Source: Hyphococcus luteus (lineage in GTDB: Bacteria; Pseudomonadota; Alphaproteobacteria; Caulobacterales; Parvularculaceae). Taken from it: a stretch of DNA of 64,000 nucleotides. Both the position numbers and the translations under genes were made by a program. The stretch covers positions 1 through 64,000 of the forward strand of contig NZ_PJCH01000016.1 of NCBI RefSeq assembly GCF_002943565.1, in the 5' to 3' direction. Positions 6,960 to 15,601 of the stretch are shown in pieces; position 1 is the first letter of the stretch, and every line of letters starts with the position of its first letter. The notes under the pieces were generated by a model, which had not been told where the DNA came from, made no database searches, and was given only the letters and a program-made list of their open reading frames with translations.

Positions 6960-8183
6960 ATGACCTCCGCAAGATTGAAAAACTTCATTCACAGCGACGC
7001 CTTTATCGGCGTCATGCTGATCGCCGCCGCGCTCTTCGCCCTCCTGGCGAGCAACAGCGCCTTCAGCAGCTATTACAATGCGCTTCTCGGCACGCCGGCG
7101 GCGGTCGAGATCGGCGCCTTCGCAATCGAAAAGCCGCTCTTGCTGTGGATCAATGACGGTTTGATGGCCGCCTTTTTCTTTCTCGTCGGCCTTGAAGTGA
7201 AACGCGAAATCCTCCGCGGCAAACTGTCGAGCTTCGACAAGGCCTCGCTGCCCGTCTTCGCCGCGATCGGCGGCATGGCGGTCCCAGCCCTCATTTATAT
7301 CCTCTTTACCTGGAACGATCCCGCCGTGATGAACGGCTGGGCCATACCGGCGGCGACCGACATCGCCTTTGCGCTCGGTTTTCTCGCCCTGGTGAGCATG
7401 GGCGCGCCGGCGAGCCTCAAGGTCTTCCTGCTGGCCGTCGCCATCATCGACGATCTCGGCGCCATTGCGATCATCGCGCTGTTTTACACCGCGGATCTCT
7501 CGCTCACGATGCTCGGTTTCGCCGGCGCCGGCGCCGCGCTGCTCGCGGCGCTCAATCTGGCGGGCGTGAAGCGCACGGCGCCCTACATCCTCATCGGCGC
7601 CCTGGTCTGGGCCTTCGTTCTGAAATCGGGCGTGCACGCGACGCTCGCCGGCGTCGTCACCGCCCTGATGATTCCCATGGACGGGCGCAAGCCGGAAGAT
7701 GCGTCTCCCTTGCAGCGGCTCGAACATGGCCTGCACCCCTGGGTCATCTTCGCCGTGCTGCCGCTCTTCGCTTTCGCCAATGCCGGTCTGTCTTTCAAAG
7801 ACCTGCCGGCCTCGGCCTTCGCCTCGCCGGTGGCGCTGGGCGTGGCGCTCGGCCTGTTTATCGGCAAGCCGCTGGGCGTGCTCGGCGCCGCGGCCGCGGC
7901 GGTCCGGCTCGGCTGGGCGCGCCTGCCGGAAGGCGCAAGCTGGACGCAACTGGCCGGCGTCGCCGCCTTTACGGGCGTCGGCTTCACCATGAGCCTGTTC
8001 ATCGGCGGCCTCGCCTTTGACGACGCGGCGCTGTTGAACGAAGTGCGGCTCGGCGTCCTTGCGGGATCGCTCGCCTCAGGCCTCGCCGGCTGCGCGCTGA
8101 TCCTGGCGGCCCGGCGCGAGAAGAAACGCCCGGCGCGCGCGCGCCCAAGCCGCGCGCTCGGCGGCGCAAGAGCCTGCGCCTGA
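6960..8183 (+). CDS. nhaA: Na+/H+ antiporter NhaA
   Basis: NhaA exchanges cytoplasmic Na+ (or Li+) for periplasmic H+ at the inner membrane. The 407 residues include about 11-12 hydrophobic segments. The transport aspartates are visible: Asp134 in PAATDIAFALG and the Asp164-Asp165 pair in IIDDLGA; the lysine of FIGKPLG matches the conserved TM10 lysine. The length is near the usual 380-400, the extra being a basic C-terminal tail (REKKRPARARPS). It follows 6564 by 24 bp and ends in a good terminator. The divergent LysR-type gene is a natural candidate regulator, as NhaR is in Escherichia coli. Confidence 0.96.
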   Translation: MTSARLKNFIHSDAFIGVMLIAAALFALLASNSAFSSYYNALLGTPAAVEIGAFAIEKPLLLWINDGLMAAFFFLVGLEVKREILRGKLSSFDKASLPVFAAIGGMAVPALIYILFTWNDPAVMNGWAIPAATDIAFALGFLALVSMGAPASLKVFLLAVAIIDDLGAIAIIALFYTADLSLTMLGFAGAGAALLAALNLAGVKRTAPYILIGALVWAFVLKSGVHATLAGVVTALMIPMDGRKPEDASPLQRLEHGLHPWVIFAVLPLFAFANAGLSFKDLPASAFASPVALGVALGLFIGKPLGVLGAAAAAVRLGWARLPEGASWTQLAGVAAFTGVGFTMSLFIGGLAFDDAALLNEVRLGVLAGSLASGLAGCALILAARREKKRPARARPSRALGGARACA

Positions 8184-8240
8184 CGGCGGGCCGCTCCGCC
8201 CAGAAGGCCAGCGCAGGCGATCTCATGATGACAATGATCA

Positions 8241-8270
8241 GGGCGCGCGATAACGCGCGCCCTTTGCTTT
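8241..8270 (+). terminator. Terminator after nhaA
   Basis: A 9-bp GC stem (8241-8249 with 8254-8262) with an ATAA loop is followed by TTTGCTTT. It lies 57 bp after the nhaA stop. Confidence 0.8.
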
Positions 8271-8342
8271 CCTGCGCTGTCGTCAGCAGACCGATCTTCT
8301 GCTAGACGAACTTCAAAACCAACGGGGCGGACAATCAATACC

Positions 8343-9497
8343 ATGTTTCGAACGCTGAAATCCTGCTCGAATGTCGCGGACATGCGCTTGCTCGCCAAGC
8401 AGCGCCTGCCGGGGCCGATCTTCCATTATATCGACGGCGCGGCGGACGACGAAGTCACCTATCGGCGCAACACCCAAAGTTTCGAGCAATGCGACCTCGT
8501 GCCGAACGTGCTGGCCGGCGTTGAAGACATCGACATGTCGGTGACGGTGATGGGCCAGAAGCTCGATATGCCAGTCTTCTGTTCGCCCACCGCCCTGCAG
8601 CGCCTTTTCCACCCGGATGGCGAGCGCGCCGTGGCTTTGGCGGCGCAGAAATTCGGCACCATGTTCGGGGTCTCCTCACTCGGCACCGTCACCCTGAAAG
8701 AAATCGGCGAACTCATCTCCACGCCGAAGATGTTCCAGTTCTATTTCCATAAAGACCGCGGCCTTAACGACGCTATGGTGCAAAAGGCGAAAGAGGCGAA
8801 GTTCGACGTTCTCGCGCTCACCGTCGACACCATCACCGGCGGCAACCGCGAACGCGATTTGCGCACCGGCTTCACGTCGCCGCCGCGCCTGACGCCGGCG
8901 AGCCTCGCCAGTTTCGCCGCGCATCCCGCCTGGGCGGTGAATTATTTTCTGAGCGGCGGCTTCGAGCTCTCGGAACTTAAGGACTACATCAAGGAAGGCT
9001 CGAACGTCTCGATCTCCATCGGCGAGTATTTCTCCTCAATGCTCGACCAGTCCATGAACTGGAAAGACGCTGAAAGCTTGCGCGCGCAATGGGGCGGGCC
9101 GTTCTGTTTGAAAGGCGTGATGAGCGTCGAGGATGCGCGCCGCGCCGCCGAGATCGGCGCCGACGCGATCATGGTGTCGAACCATGGCGGGCGCCAGCTC
9201 GACGGCTCGCGGTCGCCCTTCGACCAGATCGCGGAGATCGCCGACGCTGTGGGCGACAAGATCGAGATTATCTGCGACGGCGGGATCCGGCGCGGCACGC
9301 ATGTCCTGAAAGCCCTCGCCGCCGGCGCCAAGGCCTGTTCGGGCGGGCGCCTTTATCTTTACGCGCTCGCCGCCGCGGGCCAGCCGGGCGTCGAAAAAGC
9401 GCTCGGCAATTTGCGCCTCGAGATCGAGCGCGACATGAAACTCGCCGGCGTGTCGAAAATCACCGATTTGAATCGCGACATGCTGCGCTGGCGGTAG
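8343..9497 (+). CDS. lldD: FMN-dependent alpha-hydroxyacid dehydrogenase (L-lactate dehydrogenase type)
   Basis: A 384-residue TIM-barrel flavoprotein that oxidises an (S)-2-hydroxyacid, most likely L-lactate, and passes electrons to the respiratory quinone pool. Family motifs are present: the N-terminal YIDGAADDE segment, LTVDTITGGNRERDLR, the active-site SNHGGRQLDG (His and Arg that bind and deprotonate substrate) and CDGGIRRGTHVLKALAAGA binding the FMN phosphate. LldD, glycolate oxidase and mandelate dehydrogenase share these motifs, so substrate is an inference; no lactate permease lies nearby. It appears monocistronic, with terminators on both sides. Confidence 0.88.
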   Translation: MFRTLKSCSNVADMRLLAKQRLPGPIFHYIDGAADDEVTYRRNTQSFEQCDLVPNVLAGVEDIDMSVTVMGQKLDMPVFCSPTALQRLFHPDGERAVALAAQKFGTMFGVSSLGTVTLKEIGELISTPKMFQFYFHKDRGLNDAMVQKAKEAKFDVLALTVDTITGGNRERDLRTGFTSPPRLTPASLASFAAHPAWAVNYFLSGGFELSELKDYIKEGSNVSISIGEYFSSMLDQSMNWKDAESLRAQWGGPFCLKGVMSVEDARRAAEIGADAIMVSNHGGRQLDGSRSPFDQIAEIADAVGDKIEIICDGGIRRGTHVLKALAAGAKACSGGRLYLYALAAAGQPGVEKALGNLRLEIERDMKLAGVSKITDLNRDMLRWR

Positions 9498-9527
9498 AAC
9501 ATCGGGCGATAAGCTCGCATTCCTGTT

Positions 9528-9552
9528 AGCCCCCGCGCTTGCGGGGCTTTTT
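9528..9552 (+). terminator. Terminator after the hydroxyacid dehydrogenase gene
   Basis: An AGCCCC...GGGGCT hairpin (9528-9548) with a GC-rich apical part is followed by a T-run (9548-9552), 30 bp after the stop codon. Confidence 0.85.
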
Positions 9553-9561
9553 AGAGCTTGT

Positions 9562-9750
9562 TTAAGCGGCGTTTTGTTGCAGGCGGGCGATCTGCGCGGC
9601 GAGCCAGCCATGATGGCTTTCAAGCTCGGCGAGGAAGCCGCCATCCGCCGGCGCGTCGGCCAGCGCCTCCTCGATCCACAACCGCAAGACTCTTTCCTGC
9701 ATGACGAGCCAGGACATAAGGCTTCTTTCTTCGGCGTGGCTGCGGATCAT
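9562..9750 (-). CDS. Small acidic hypothetical protein
   Basis: A 62-residue, predicted all-helical protein (MSWLVMQERVLRLWIEEALAD..., ending in ESHHGWLAAQIARLQQNAA) with no signal peptide. On the minus strand AGGGAGAG precedes the ATG by a few bases, which supports translation. It lies 54 bp downstream of the heme-type TonB receptor gene in the same direction, separated by a palindrome. It could be cotranscribed with the receptor, but no family or function is recognisable. Confidence 0.5.
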   Translation of the reverse strand: MIRSHAEERSLMSWLVMQERVLRLWIEEALADAPADGGFLAELESHHGWLAAQIARLQQNAA

Positions 9751-9770
9751 CTGACTCTCCCTTGTTTTTC

Positions 9771-9794
9771 TCCTCCCCCATAAATGGGGGAGGA
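9771..9794. repeat. Palindrome of the TCCTCCCCC type
   Basis: A perfect 10-bp stem (9771-9780 with 9785-9794) around TAAA. Neither side is followed by a T-run in the right orientation, so it is not a classic terminator. The same outer sequence occurs at 26230-26256, which suggests a repeated extragenic palindrome. Confidence 0.5.
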
Positions 9795-9804
9795 AAGTCT
9801 CACT

Positions 9805-11985
9805 TTAAAATCCCTGCCGCCAGCTGACGGCGATCTTGTAATTGCGGCCCGGCTGGCTGACCCCGGCGGCGACCACGTCGTAATCGGCGTCGGTGACGTT
9901 GTCGGCGCCGAGATCGACGCGAAGCCCTTGCAAAGGACCCGACATCGGCGCCCACACGGCGTAAACGTCGCCCACCGTATAGCCGTCGCGGGCGTTGGCC
10001 GGATCGTTCACCTTGTCGAAGTCGGACGCGTGCGAGACCCGCGCGCCGAGACGAAAATCGCCGTTCAGGAATTTCACGCCGCCGTCGACAAACACCATGT
10101 CCGGCGACAGAACGCCCACATAATCGCCGCTGTCGACGTCTTCGCCGTCGATGGTGGAGAAATTGCCGCGCAGATAGAAATAAGGGCTGTCATATTGCGC
10201 CTCGAGCTCGACGCCGTCGAGTTCGGCGTTCGTCACATTCACATTGCGCGAATAATTGCCGAAGGGCTCGCCCGTGCCGCAGGGCGGCGCGCCCGGGAAC
10301 AGCTGATCGGGCGTCAGGAAACAGGTGAAGGGAATGTTCACCTCGAGGTCGATGAGGTCCGTCACGTCCGACTGGTAATAAGAGCCTTTCGCCGTGAAGC
10401 GGTCGCCCTCGAACAGAACGCTGTCAAAATCGACGCCGGCGCCGACTTCCCAGGTTTGCGATTCCTCCGGCGTGAGATCCGGGTTCGGAATGAAGAAATT
10501 GGTGACGAAGGCCGGCGGCCCGAAGGGCCCGTATGGTCCCGGCACGGAGAGATTGGGAATCTCGAAGTGAATGTCGTCGGCGTAGATCTCGTTGAAGGAC
10601 GGCGCGCGGAACGCCTCCGACCAGTTGCCGAAGACAATCAGTTCGGGAACCGGCTTCCAGGTCGCGCCCACTTTCGGCGAGATCGCCTCGTCGGCGGTGT
10701 CCGGATCGCCCGGCGCGGAATTTTCGAACCGGTCCCAGCGAACGCCGGGGATGAGCGTGACTTCGCCGAACGCGCCCTCCACCGCGAGCTCGCCTTGCGC
10801 GAAAGCCCCGTAGAAATCGGCGCTCGCGTCGGGCACGCCGCCGCGCGTGCCGTCGGCGGTCGCATTGTCCGTCCCGGTCTGTTCGTCGCGGTAATATTCG
10901 CCGCCATAGGTGAAGGTGAGCGAGGCCGCGCCTAGATCGAATTTCGAGCGGTTGTCAAAGGAGACGCCGAAGGTTTCGACCTCGCGGCTCACGACGCGCG
11001 TCGTGTCGACCTCGTCCTCGGTCACATTGTTGCGGGTGATATAGGCGACGAGATTGGCGTCGATGAGATCCGATGCCGGGTTGTAATTTGCCGTTCCCTG
11101 AATGGTGTTGGAATCGATGTCGCGGTCGACGAGTTCGTTGCCGGGCCCGGCGGTGTTGTTTCCTTGCGGGTTGGTCGGGTCGACGCTGTCGCCGCCATAG
11201 CGCATCCACGACGCCGACAAAGTGAGGTCGTCGCTGGGCCGGAAGGTGGTTTTCAAGAGAGACGACAGGATCTCGTCGTCGGCGGGCAGGGTCAGGCCGC
11301 TGCCGAGCTCGATGTCGCCGGAATTTCTCAGCGTGAAATTGCCGACAATGTCGACGCGCTCGTCTTCGCTGCGCCAGACGCCCGTGGCGCCGACGCGCCA
11401 TTCGTCGTTGACGCTCTGATAACCGGAGGAAACCTTGACGCCCGCGCTCTGACCCTCTTCGAGGAGATCCTCAGCGGTAATCGTCCGCACCGCGATCACC
11501 CCGCCAAGTGCACCGGAGCCGTAAAGCGCCGAGGTCGGCCCGCGCACAACCTCCACCGCGCGCACGAGATCGGGATCGACGAAGAAACGCCCGTCATGGC
11601 CGGAGAGAAAACTCTGGCGCGCGCCGTCGAACAAGACGAGCACGCCTTCGCCGGAAAGTCCGCGCACATCCGGGGTCATGCCGGTGCGGCGCGGGCCGCC
11701 GCCGATCGCCGCGCCCGGCACGGCGTCGAACACGTCGGCGAGCGTCGACGGATTGAAGTCGTCGATGATGTCTTTGGGGATGACGGTGACTTCGCCGGCG
11801 TAATCGAAGGCCGGCATGGGATTGCGCGTCGCATAGACCGTGACCTCGTCGAGCTGGGCGAGATCGAACGCCGCAGCATCGCTCCCACCAGCGTCCGCCG
11901 CATCATCCGCGGCGGCGGCGCCCGCCGTCATCAGGACGACCCAGGCTGTTGTTCCCAAAAGCAAATTTTTTTCTCTCGCCCGCAT
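9805..11985 (-). CDS. TonB-dependent heme/hemoglobin-type outer membrane receptor
   Basis: A 726-residue outer membrane receptor with a signal peptide ending near AAA at residue 26. The plug domain covers about residues 55-165 (RGLSGEGVLVLFDGARQ, VEVVRGPTSALYGSGALGGVI). The beta-barrel ends in the typical terminal aromatic strand (YKIAVSWRQGF). The heme-receptor hallmarks are present: FRAPSFNE near residue 459 and NPDLTPEE near 500, with a histidine (DDIHFEIP) between them in the place of the heme-ligand loop. It imports a substrate, probably heme, using TonB energy. It is divergent from a lipoprotein gene across two Fur boxes, so iron repression is likely. Energy probably comes from the TonB cluster at 44.6-48.9 kb. 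Confidence 0.9.
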   Translation of the reverse strand: MRAREKNLLLGTTAWVVLMTAGAAAADDAADAGGSDAAAFDLAQLDEVTVYATRNPMPAFDYAGEVTVIPKDIIDDFNPSTLADVFDAVPGAAIGGGPRRTGMTPDVRGLSGEGVLVLFDGARQSFLSGHDGRFFVDPDLVRAVEVVRGPTSALYGSGALGGVIAVRTITAEDLLEEGQSAGVKVSSGYQSVNDEWRVGATGVWRSEDERVDIVGNFTLRNSGDIELGSGLTLPADDEILSSLLKTTFRPSDDLTLSASWMRYGGDSVDPTNPQGNNTAGPGNELVDRDIDSNTIQGTANYNPASDLIDANLVAYITRNNVTEDEVDTTRVVSREVETFGVSFDNRSKFDLGAASLTFTYGGEYYRDEQTGTDNATADGTRGGVPDASADFYGAFAQGELAVEGAFGEVTLIPGVRWDRFENSAPGDPDTADEAISPKVGATWKPVPELIVFGNWSEAFRAPSFNEIYADDIHFEIPNLSVPGPYGPFGPPAFVTNFFIPNPDLTPEESQTWEVGAGVDFDSVLFEGDRFTAKGSYYQSDVTDLIDLEVNIPFTCFLTPDQLFPGAPPCGTGEPFGNYSRNVNVTNAELDGVELEAQYDSPYFYLRGNFSTIDGEDVDSGDYVGVLSPDMVFVDGGVKFLNGDFRLGARVSHASDFDKVNDPANARDGYTVGDVYAVWAPMSGPLQGLRVDLGADNVTDADYDVVAAGVSQPGRNYKIAVSWRQGF

Positions 11986-12008
11986 GTCGGTTACGATCCC
12001 CAGCTACT

Positions 12009-12029
12009 TGCAAATAATTCTCAATTGCT
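12009..12029. promoter_or_regulatory. Fur box, receptor side
   Basis: The sequence TGCAAATAATTCTCAATTGC closely matches the alphaproteobacterial Fur consensus (TGCAAAT-N-ATTCTCATTTGCA). It lies 24 bp upstream of the receptor start codon, where repressor binding would block transcription. Confidence 0.7.
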
Positions 12030-12055
12030 GTTCCATAACAAGGAGGATTTGCGAT

Positions 12056-12076
12056 TGCAACTTAGAATCATTCGCA
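12056..12076. promoter_or_regulatory. Second Fur box, lipoprotein side, opposite orientation
   Basis: On the minus strand it reads TGCGAATGATTCTAAGTTGC, matching the same Fur consensus in inverted orientation. Spacing from the first box is 47 bp centre to centre. It is positioned to control the rightward gene as well. Confidence 0.65.
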
Positions 12077-12210
12077 TTATGGAATTTTTCGACCCGCCGG
12101 GGCGTGACAGCGCGCGCCGCCGCGCCAGGCGGGAAAAGCCGGCCCGAAAGGGCGACCGCGCGCGCCGCGACAGTTTCAAAAGGACGACAGTCCCAGACCC
12201 GGGGAAGACA

Positions 12211-13269
12211 ATGACCGCTCAAGCACAATCCAGCCCGCAATTTTCAAAGCCGCTTCTTTCCGCCTTCGCCCTCGCCGCCTTCGCCCTGTCGGCGTCAACC
12301 ATGACGGGCTGCGCGACGACGGCGGCGGCGCCCGCCGCCGAAACGCAAAGCAGCAGCACGCAAGACGCTCAGTTCGAGAAAGACAGAAAAGCGATCCTCG
12401 CCATGGCGGGGACCTATCACGTCACCTTCGATTTCACCGAAACCGTCGCTTTCGACATCGACTACGCCCTGGCGCCGCAGAAAATTTCCAGCGGCAATGA
12501 AGTCGTGCGCGTGATCGCCGATGAAGGCGATTATATCAGCCTGCAGCACATTCTCGTGGTCGGCGGCGAAGACAAGTTTCCGGTGAAACACTGGCGCCAG
12601 GACTGGCGCTACGAACCGTCGAGCGTGCTTGTCTTCACCGGCGCCAATTCATGGGAGCGGCGCGACCTCTCCCCTTCCGAAGCGAAAGGCAAATGGAGCC
12701 AGACCGTCTATCAGGTGGACGACGCCCCGCGCTACGGCGCGCTCGGGACATGGAGCCACGAGGACGGCTATTCCTCCTGGACGCCGCCGGCGGAATGGCG
12801 CCCGCTGCCGCGCCGCGACGCCACCACCCGCGACGATTACCAGGCGGTCGAGGCGATCAACCGGCACACGATCACGCCGGACGGCTGGGTGCATGAGCAG
12901 AACAACACCAAGCTCATCCTCACCGGCGAGCGCCCGCAGGCGCTGGCGCGCGAGATCGGCGTTAACACTTACATGAACTCCGACGATTTCGACATCGCGG
13001 TCGCCGACGATTACTGGGCGGCGACGAAAGATTTCTGGGCGGAAGTCCGCGCCGAATGGGACCGCATCGAAGCAACTTATCGCGAATTCGGCCTGTCGGT
13101 GCAGGGCGAGCCGGAAGAGGTCTATATGAAAATCCTCGACCTCGCCGAAGCGGTCGAGGACGGCGAGAAGACCGCGTCCGTCGCCGCGCAAGAGGCCCGC
13201 GCCGTCATCGCAGACTATCTCGTCACCGATCCGGAGCCGCTTTCGGAACGCCTCGCCGGAACGGATTAA
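12211..13269 (+). CDS. DUF6607-like lipoprotein, partner of the heme-type receptor
   Basis: A 352-residue protein; the ATG at 12211 follows a GGGGAAG ribosome site. Residues 1-33 form a lipoprotein signal with lipobox MTGC. The mature part begins with GTYHVTFDFTETVAFDIDYAL and carries many Trp/Tyr-rich strands (HWRQDWRYEPS, WTPPAEWRPLPRRD). From memory this matches DUF6607, a family often next to TonB heme receptors, but I could not verify the name. Divergent transcription across two Fur boxes places it in the iron-starvation regulon. It is probably an outer-membrane-associated accessory in heme or iron acquisition; the activity is unknown. Confidence 0.7.
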   Translation: MTAQAQSSPQFSKPLLSAFALAAFALSASTMTGCATTAAAPAAETQSSSTQDAQFEKDRKAILAMAGTYHVTFDFTETVAFDIDYALAPQKISSGNEVVRVIADEGDYISLQHILVVGGEDKFPVKHWRQDWRYEPSSVLVFTGANSWERRDLSPSEAKGKWSQTVYQVDDAPRYGALGTWSHEDGYSSWTPPAEWRPLPRRDATTRDDYQAVEAINRHTITPDGWVHEQNNTKLILTGERPQALAREIGVNTYMNSDDFDIAVADDYWAATKDFWAEVRAEWDRIEATYREFGLSVQGEPEEVYMKILDLAEAVEDGEKTASVAAQEARAVIADYLVTDPEPLSERLAGTD

Positions 13270-13379
13270 GCCTTTTCCCAAGGACCGGCGCGGCGGGCCC
13301 GGCATCACCGGTTTTCACTTTTGCGCGCGCCGCCGTCTTGTGATTGGCGCGCGCGCGGCGCCTTGGCTACGCCGCCGCC

Positions 13380-14306
13380 ATGGACGTGCTCGACGACATT
13401 CTGGCGACGCTTGCGCTGAAAGGCGCGCTCTATTTTCGCACGCAGTTCTCCGCCCCCTGGGCGACGACCGTGCCCGAATTGAAAGGCGCGGCGCGGTTTC
13501 ATCTGATCGTTGAGGGTCAATGCCATGTTTCGGTGGCCGGCGGCGCAACGCTGACGCTTGGCGCCGGCGATCTCATTCTTATTCCCGCAGGCCGCAGTCA
13601 CATCCTGGCCGACCCTCCCGTGAATAGCGCGCCGCCGCTCGAAACCGTGCTGAAAGACGCAGGCTATGACGGCGAGGGCGTCTTTGTCGCCGGCGGCGAT
13701 GACGGCGCCGCCGCGACGCAGATGATCTGCGGCCATTACACATTCCGCGACGGCGCCGATCATCCGCTGTTGCGCGCGCTTCCCGCCCAGCTTGTTTTTT
13801 CCGCCGCGGACCGAATGCGCGCGCCCTGGCTCGATGAAATCCTGCGGCTTCTGGCGCGCCGGGTGTTCGAGGCGGGGCCGGGCGCCGGCGCGGCGGTGAC
13901 CCGGCTTTCCGAAGCGGCGTTCGTGGAAATGGTGCGGGCGGGCGCCGAAGGCGCGCCGGAAATGAAGCCGGTCCTCGCCGCCCTCGCCGATAGACAGATC
14001 GGGCGCACCCTGAGCCTGATGCATGCGCGCCCGCATGAAATCTGGACGGTGGAGGGGCTCGCCGGCGAAGCGGGCATGTCGCGCAGCCGCTATGCTGAAA
14101 AATTCCGCGCCCTGATCGGCATGAGCCCCCTCGCCTATTTAAGCGAATGGCGCCTGCAAAAGGCGCTGGCGCTTCTCGACAATCATCAATGCACCATCCA
14201 ACAGGCCGCCGCGGAAAGCGGTTACCGGTCTCCGGCCGCTTTCACGCGCGCTTTCACCGCGAAATTCGGCGCCTCGCCCACAGCCTACCGTCGTCAGCGC
14301 GCCTGA
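13380..14306 (+). CDS. AraC-family transcriptional regulator (cupin sensor)
   Basis: A 308-residue regulator. The ATG at 13380 is chosen because the family (AraC with an N-terminal Cupin_6 domain) normally begins MDVLDDILATLALKGALYFR. Residues 20-180 form the cupin sensor (LGAGDLILIPAGRSHIL). The C-terminal 100 residues have the two helix-turn-helix motifs (VEGLAGEAGMSRSRYAEKF and IQQAAAESGYRSPAAFTRAF). It precedes the YHS protein gene by 149 bp; an inverted repeat in that gap could be its operator. The inducer is unknown. Confidence 0.9.
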   Translation: MDVLDDILATLALKGALYFRTQFSAPWATTVPELKGAARFHLIVEGQCHVSVAGGATLTLGAGDLILIPAGRSHILADPPVNSAPPLETVLKDAGYDGEGVFVAGGDDGAAATQMICGHYTFRDGADHPLLRALPAQLVFSAADRMRAPWLDEILRLLARRVFEAGPGAGAAVTRLSEAAFVEMVRAGAEGAPEMKPVLAALADRQIGRTLSLMHARPHEIWTVEGLAGEAGMSRSRYAEKFRALIGMSPLAYLSEWRLQKALALLDNHQCTIQQAAAESGYRSPAAFTRAFTAKFGASPTAYRRQRA

Positions 14307-14361
14307 CATTTGCAGATCGTCCCGAAAATGTTGCCCGCCATCCCGAACTTCCGCCCGATTA

Positions 14362-14387
14362 TTGATCGACCCTCCCGCCCCGATCAA
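14362..14387. promoter_or_regulatory. Inverted repeat upstream of the YHS gene
   Basis: TTGATCG (14362-14368) and CGATCAA (14381-14387) form a perfect 7-bp inverted repeat with a 12-bp spacer. A second hairpin GGCGTCG/CGACGCC follows at 14391-14412. Position 70-95 bp before the YHS start suggests an operator or a leader structure; the binding protein is unknown. Confidence 0.35.
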
Positions 14388-14455
14388 ATGGGCGTCGTCG
14401 AACAACGACGCCGGATCGCAAAAGCGGTCCGCTTACAGATTAAAAGGAGAATCCC

Positions 14456-14935
14456 ATGAAATCGAAAATGCTCGCCCTTTTGGCGCTGACCGCCGCCGCC
14501 ATCGCGACCCCCGCCTTTGCCGCGGATGAAAACAACGCCGCCCCGGGCCTTACCGCCGCAGGCGCTCCCCTGGGTCTTCACGGCGTCGATCCCGTCGCCT
14601 TTGTGGAGATCGGCAATCGCGTCGAAGGAACCGCCGAATTCACCGCCGTTCACGACGGCGTCGCCTATTACTTCGCGACGCGCAAGAACATGAACGCCTT
14701 CAAACGCGCGCCTGAAAAATTCCTGCCGGCCAATGGCGGCTTTTGCACGTTCGGCGTGTCGGTGGGCAAGAAATTCGACGGCGACCCGCAATACGCCGAC
14801 ATCCACAACGGCAAGCTCTACGTCTTTCTCAACGAAGACGTCTTCCGCAACTATCAAAAGAACAAGGACGGCGTGATCGCCAAAGCGGAAAAGAACTGGG
14901 CGAAGATCCAGCACGCCGCCGCCGGCGACCTTTAA
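14456..14935 (+). CDS. Secreted YHS-domain protein
   Basis: A 159-residue protein with a Sec signal peptide cut after AFA (residue 22). The mature part is a YHS domain: LGLHGVDPVAFVE, the YYFATRKNMNAFKRAPEKFLPANGGFC segment and KKFDGDPQYADIHNGKLYVFLNEDV. YHS domains are associated with metal-binding or metal-transport proteins; a periplasmic single-domain form like this is widespread in Proteobacteria without a firmly known role. The AAAGGAGAA ribosome site is optimal. It ends in a strong terminator shared with the leader of the next gene. Confidence 0.85.
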   Translation: MKSKMLALLALTAAAIATPAFAADENNAAPGLTAAGAPLGLHGVDPVAFVEIGNRVEGTAEFTAVHDGVAYYFATRKNMNAFKRAPEKFLPANGGFCTFGVSVGKKFDGDPQYADIHNGKLYVFLNEDVFRNYQKNKDGVIAKAEKNWAKIQHAAAGDL

Positions 14936-14953
14936 TTTTCACCCCCCGATAAC

Positions 14954-14977
14954 GGCGCCCCCGCGGGGGCGCCTTTT
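14954..14977 (+). terminator. Terminator after the YHS gene
   Basis: A perfect 20-bp GC palindrome (14954-14973) is followed by TTTT. It ends only 12 bp before the next ATG and abuts its GGAGA ribosome site, so read-through transcripts might have that site affected. Confidence 0.85.
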
Positions 14978-14989
14978 CATGGAGACATC

Positions 14990-15379
14990 ATGACCATTCT
15001 CGATCACTTGAGCGTCGGCGTTCCTTCGGTCGAAGACGCCGCCGAGTTCTATGACGGCCTGATGGCGACGCTCGGCGCCAAAAACCTCCTGCAAAACGAA
15101 GCCCTCGCCGCCTACGGCGTCGACGCGCCGATTTTCCTGATCATGCGTCCCTATGACGGCAAGGCGCAGACCGCCGGCAACGGGACCCATATCGGCTTCC
15201 GGGCGCAAAGCCGCGACATGGTCGATGCGTTTCACGCCTATGCGCTGGAAAAAGGGGGCGTCTGCGAAGGCGAGCCCGGACCGCGGGCCGCATACCCCAA
15301 CCCCGAGGTTTACACCGCCTACGTGCGCGATCCTTTCGGCAACAAGCTGGAGGTGATCTTTAACGGCTTTTCGGCCTAG
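14990..15379 (+). CDS. VOC-superfamily (glyoxalase/bleomycin resistance-like) protein
   Basis: A 129-residue protein with the two beta-alpha-beta-beta-beta units of the vicinal oxygen chelate fold. It opens with MTILDHLSVGVPSVEDAAEFYDGLMATLG and closes with YTAYVRDPFGNKLEVIF, the usual metal-ligand strands (His6, Glu in LEVIF). Proteins of this size act as dimers; reactions range from isomerisation to antibiotic binding, and nothing here fixes the substrate. It is followed by a good terminator and is probably transcribed alone. Confidence 0.85.
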   Translation: MTILDHLSVGVPSVEDAAEFYDGLMATLGAKNLLQNEALAAYGVDAPIFLIMRPYDGKAQTAGNGTHIGFRAQSRDMVDAFHAYALEKGGVCEGEPGPRAAYPNPEVYTAYVRDPFGNKLEVIFNGFSA

Positions 15380-15405
15380 CCCGCCCTTCGCCCAAGAGCG
15401 GGTTT

Positions 15406-15442
15406 GGGGCGCGAGTCTGCTTCCTCCGGCTCGCGCCCCTTT
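15406..15442 (+). terminator. Terminator after the VOC gene
   Basis: A perfect 10-bp stem (15406-15415 with 15430-15439) with a 14-nt loop is followed by a short T-run, 27 bp after the stop codon. Confidence 0.75.
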
Positions 15443-15458
15443 ACAATGCGCCCCGGCC

Positions 15459-15474
15459 TGTGCTCACCATCACA
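15459..15474. promoter_or_regulatory. CRP-like site upstream of the 15602 gene
   Basis: TGTGC-N6-TCACA, nine of ten consensus positions of the CRP palindrome and the same 6-bp spacer as at 1700-1715. It is about 130 bp before the next ATG. Confidence 0.3.
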
Positions 15475-15601
15475 GCGAGGACGGGCGTCATGAAGTTTAC
15501 TCAACTCATGACAACTGACGCCTGAAAATGAACGCAATTTGAACCATCCGCGGTCATAAGCGTTCGGTAAGCAGGGAGTCGCACTGCTAGGGGACAAGCC
15601 C

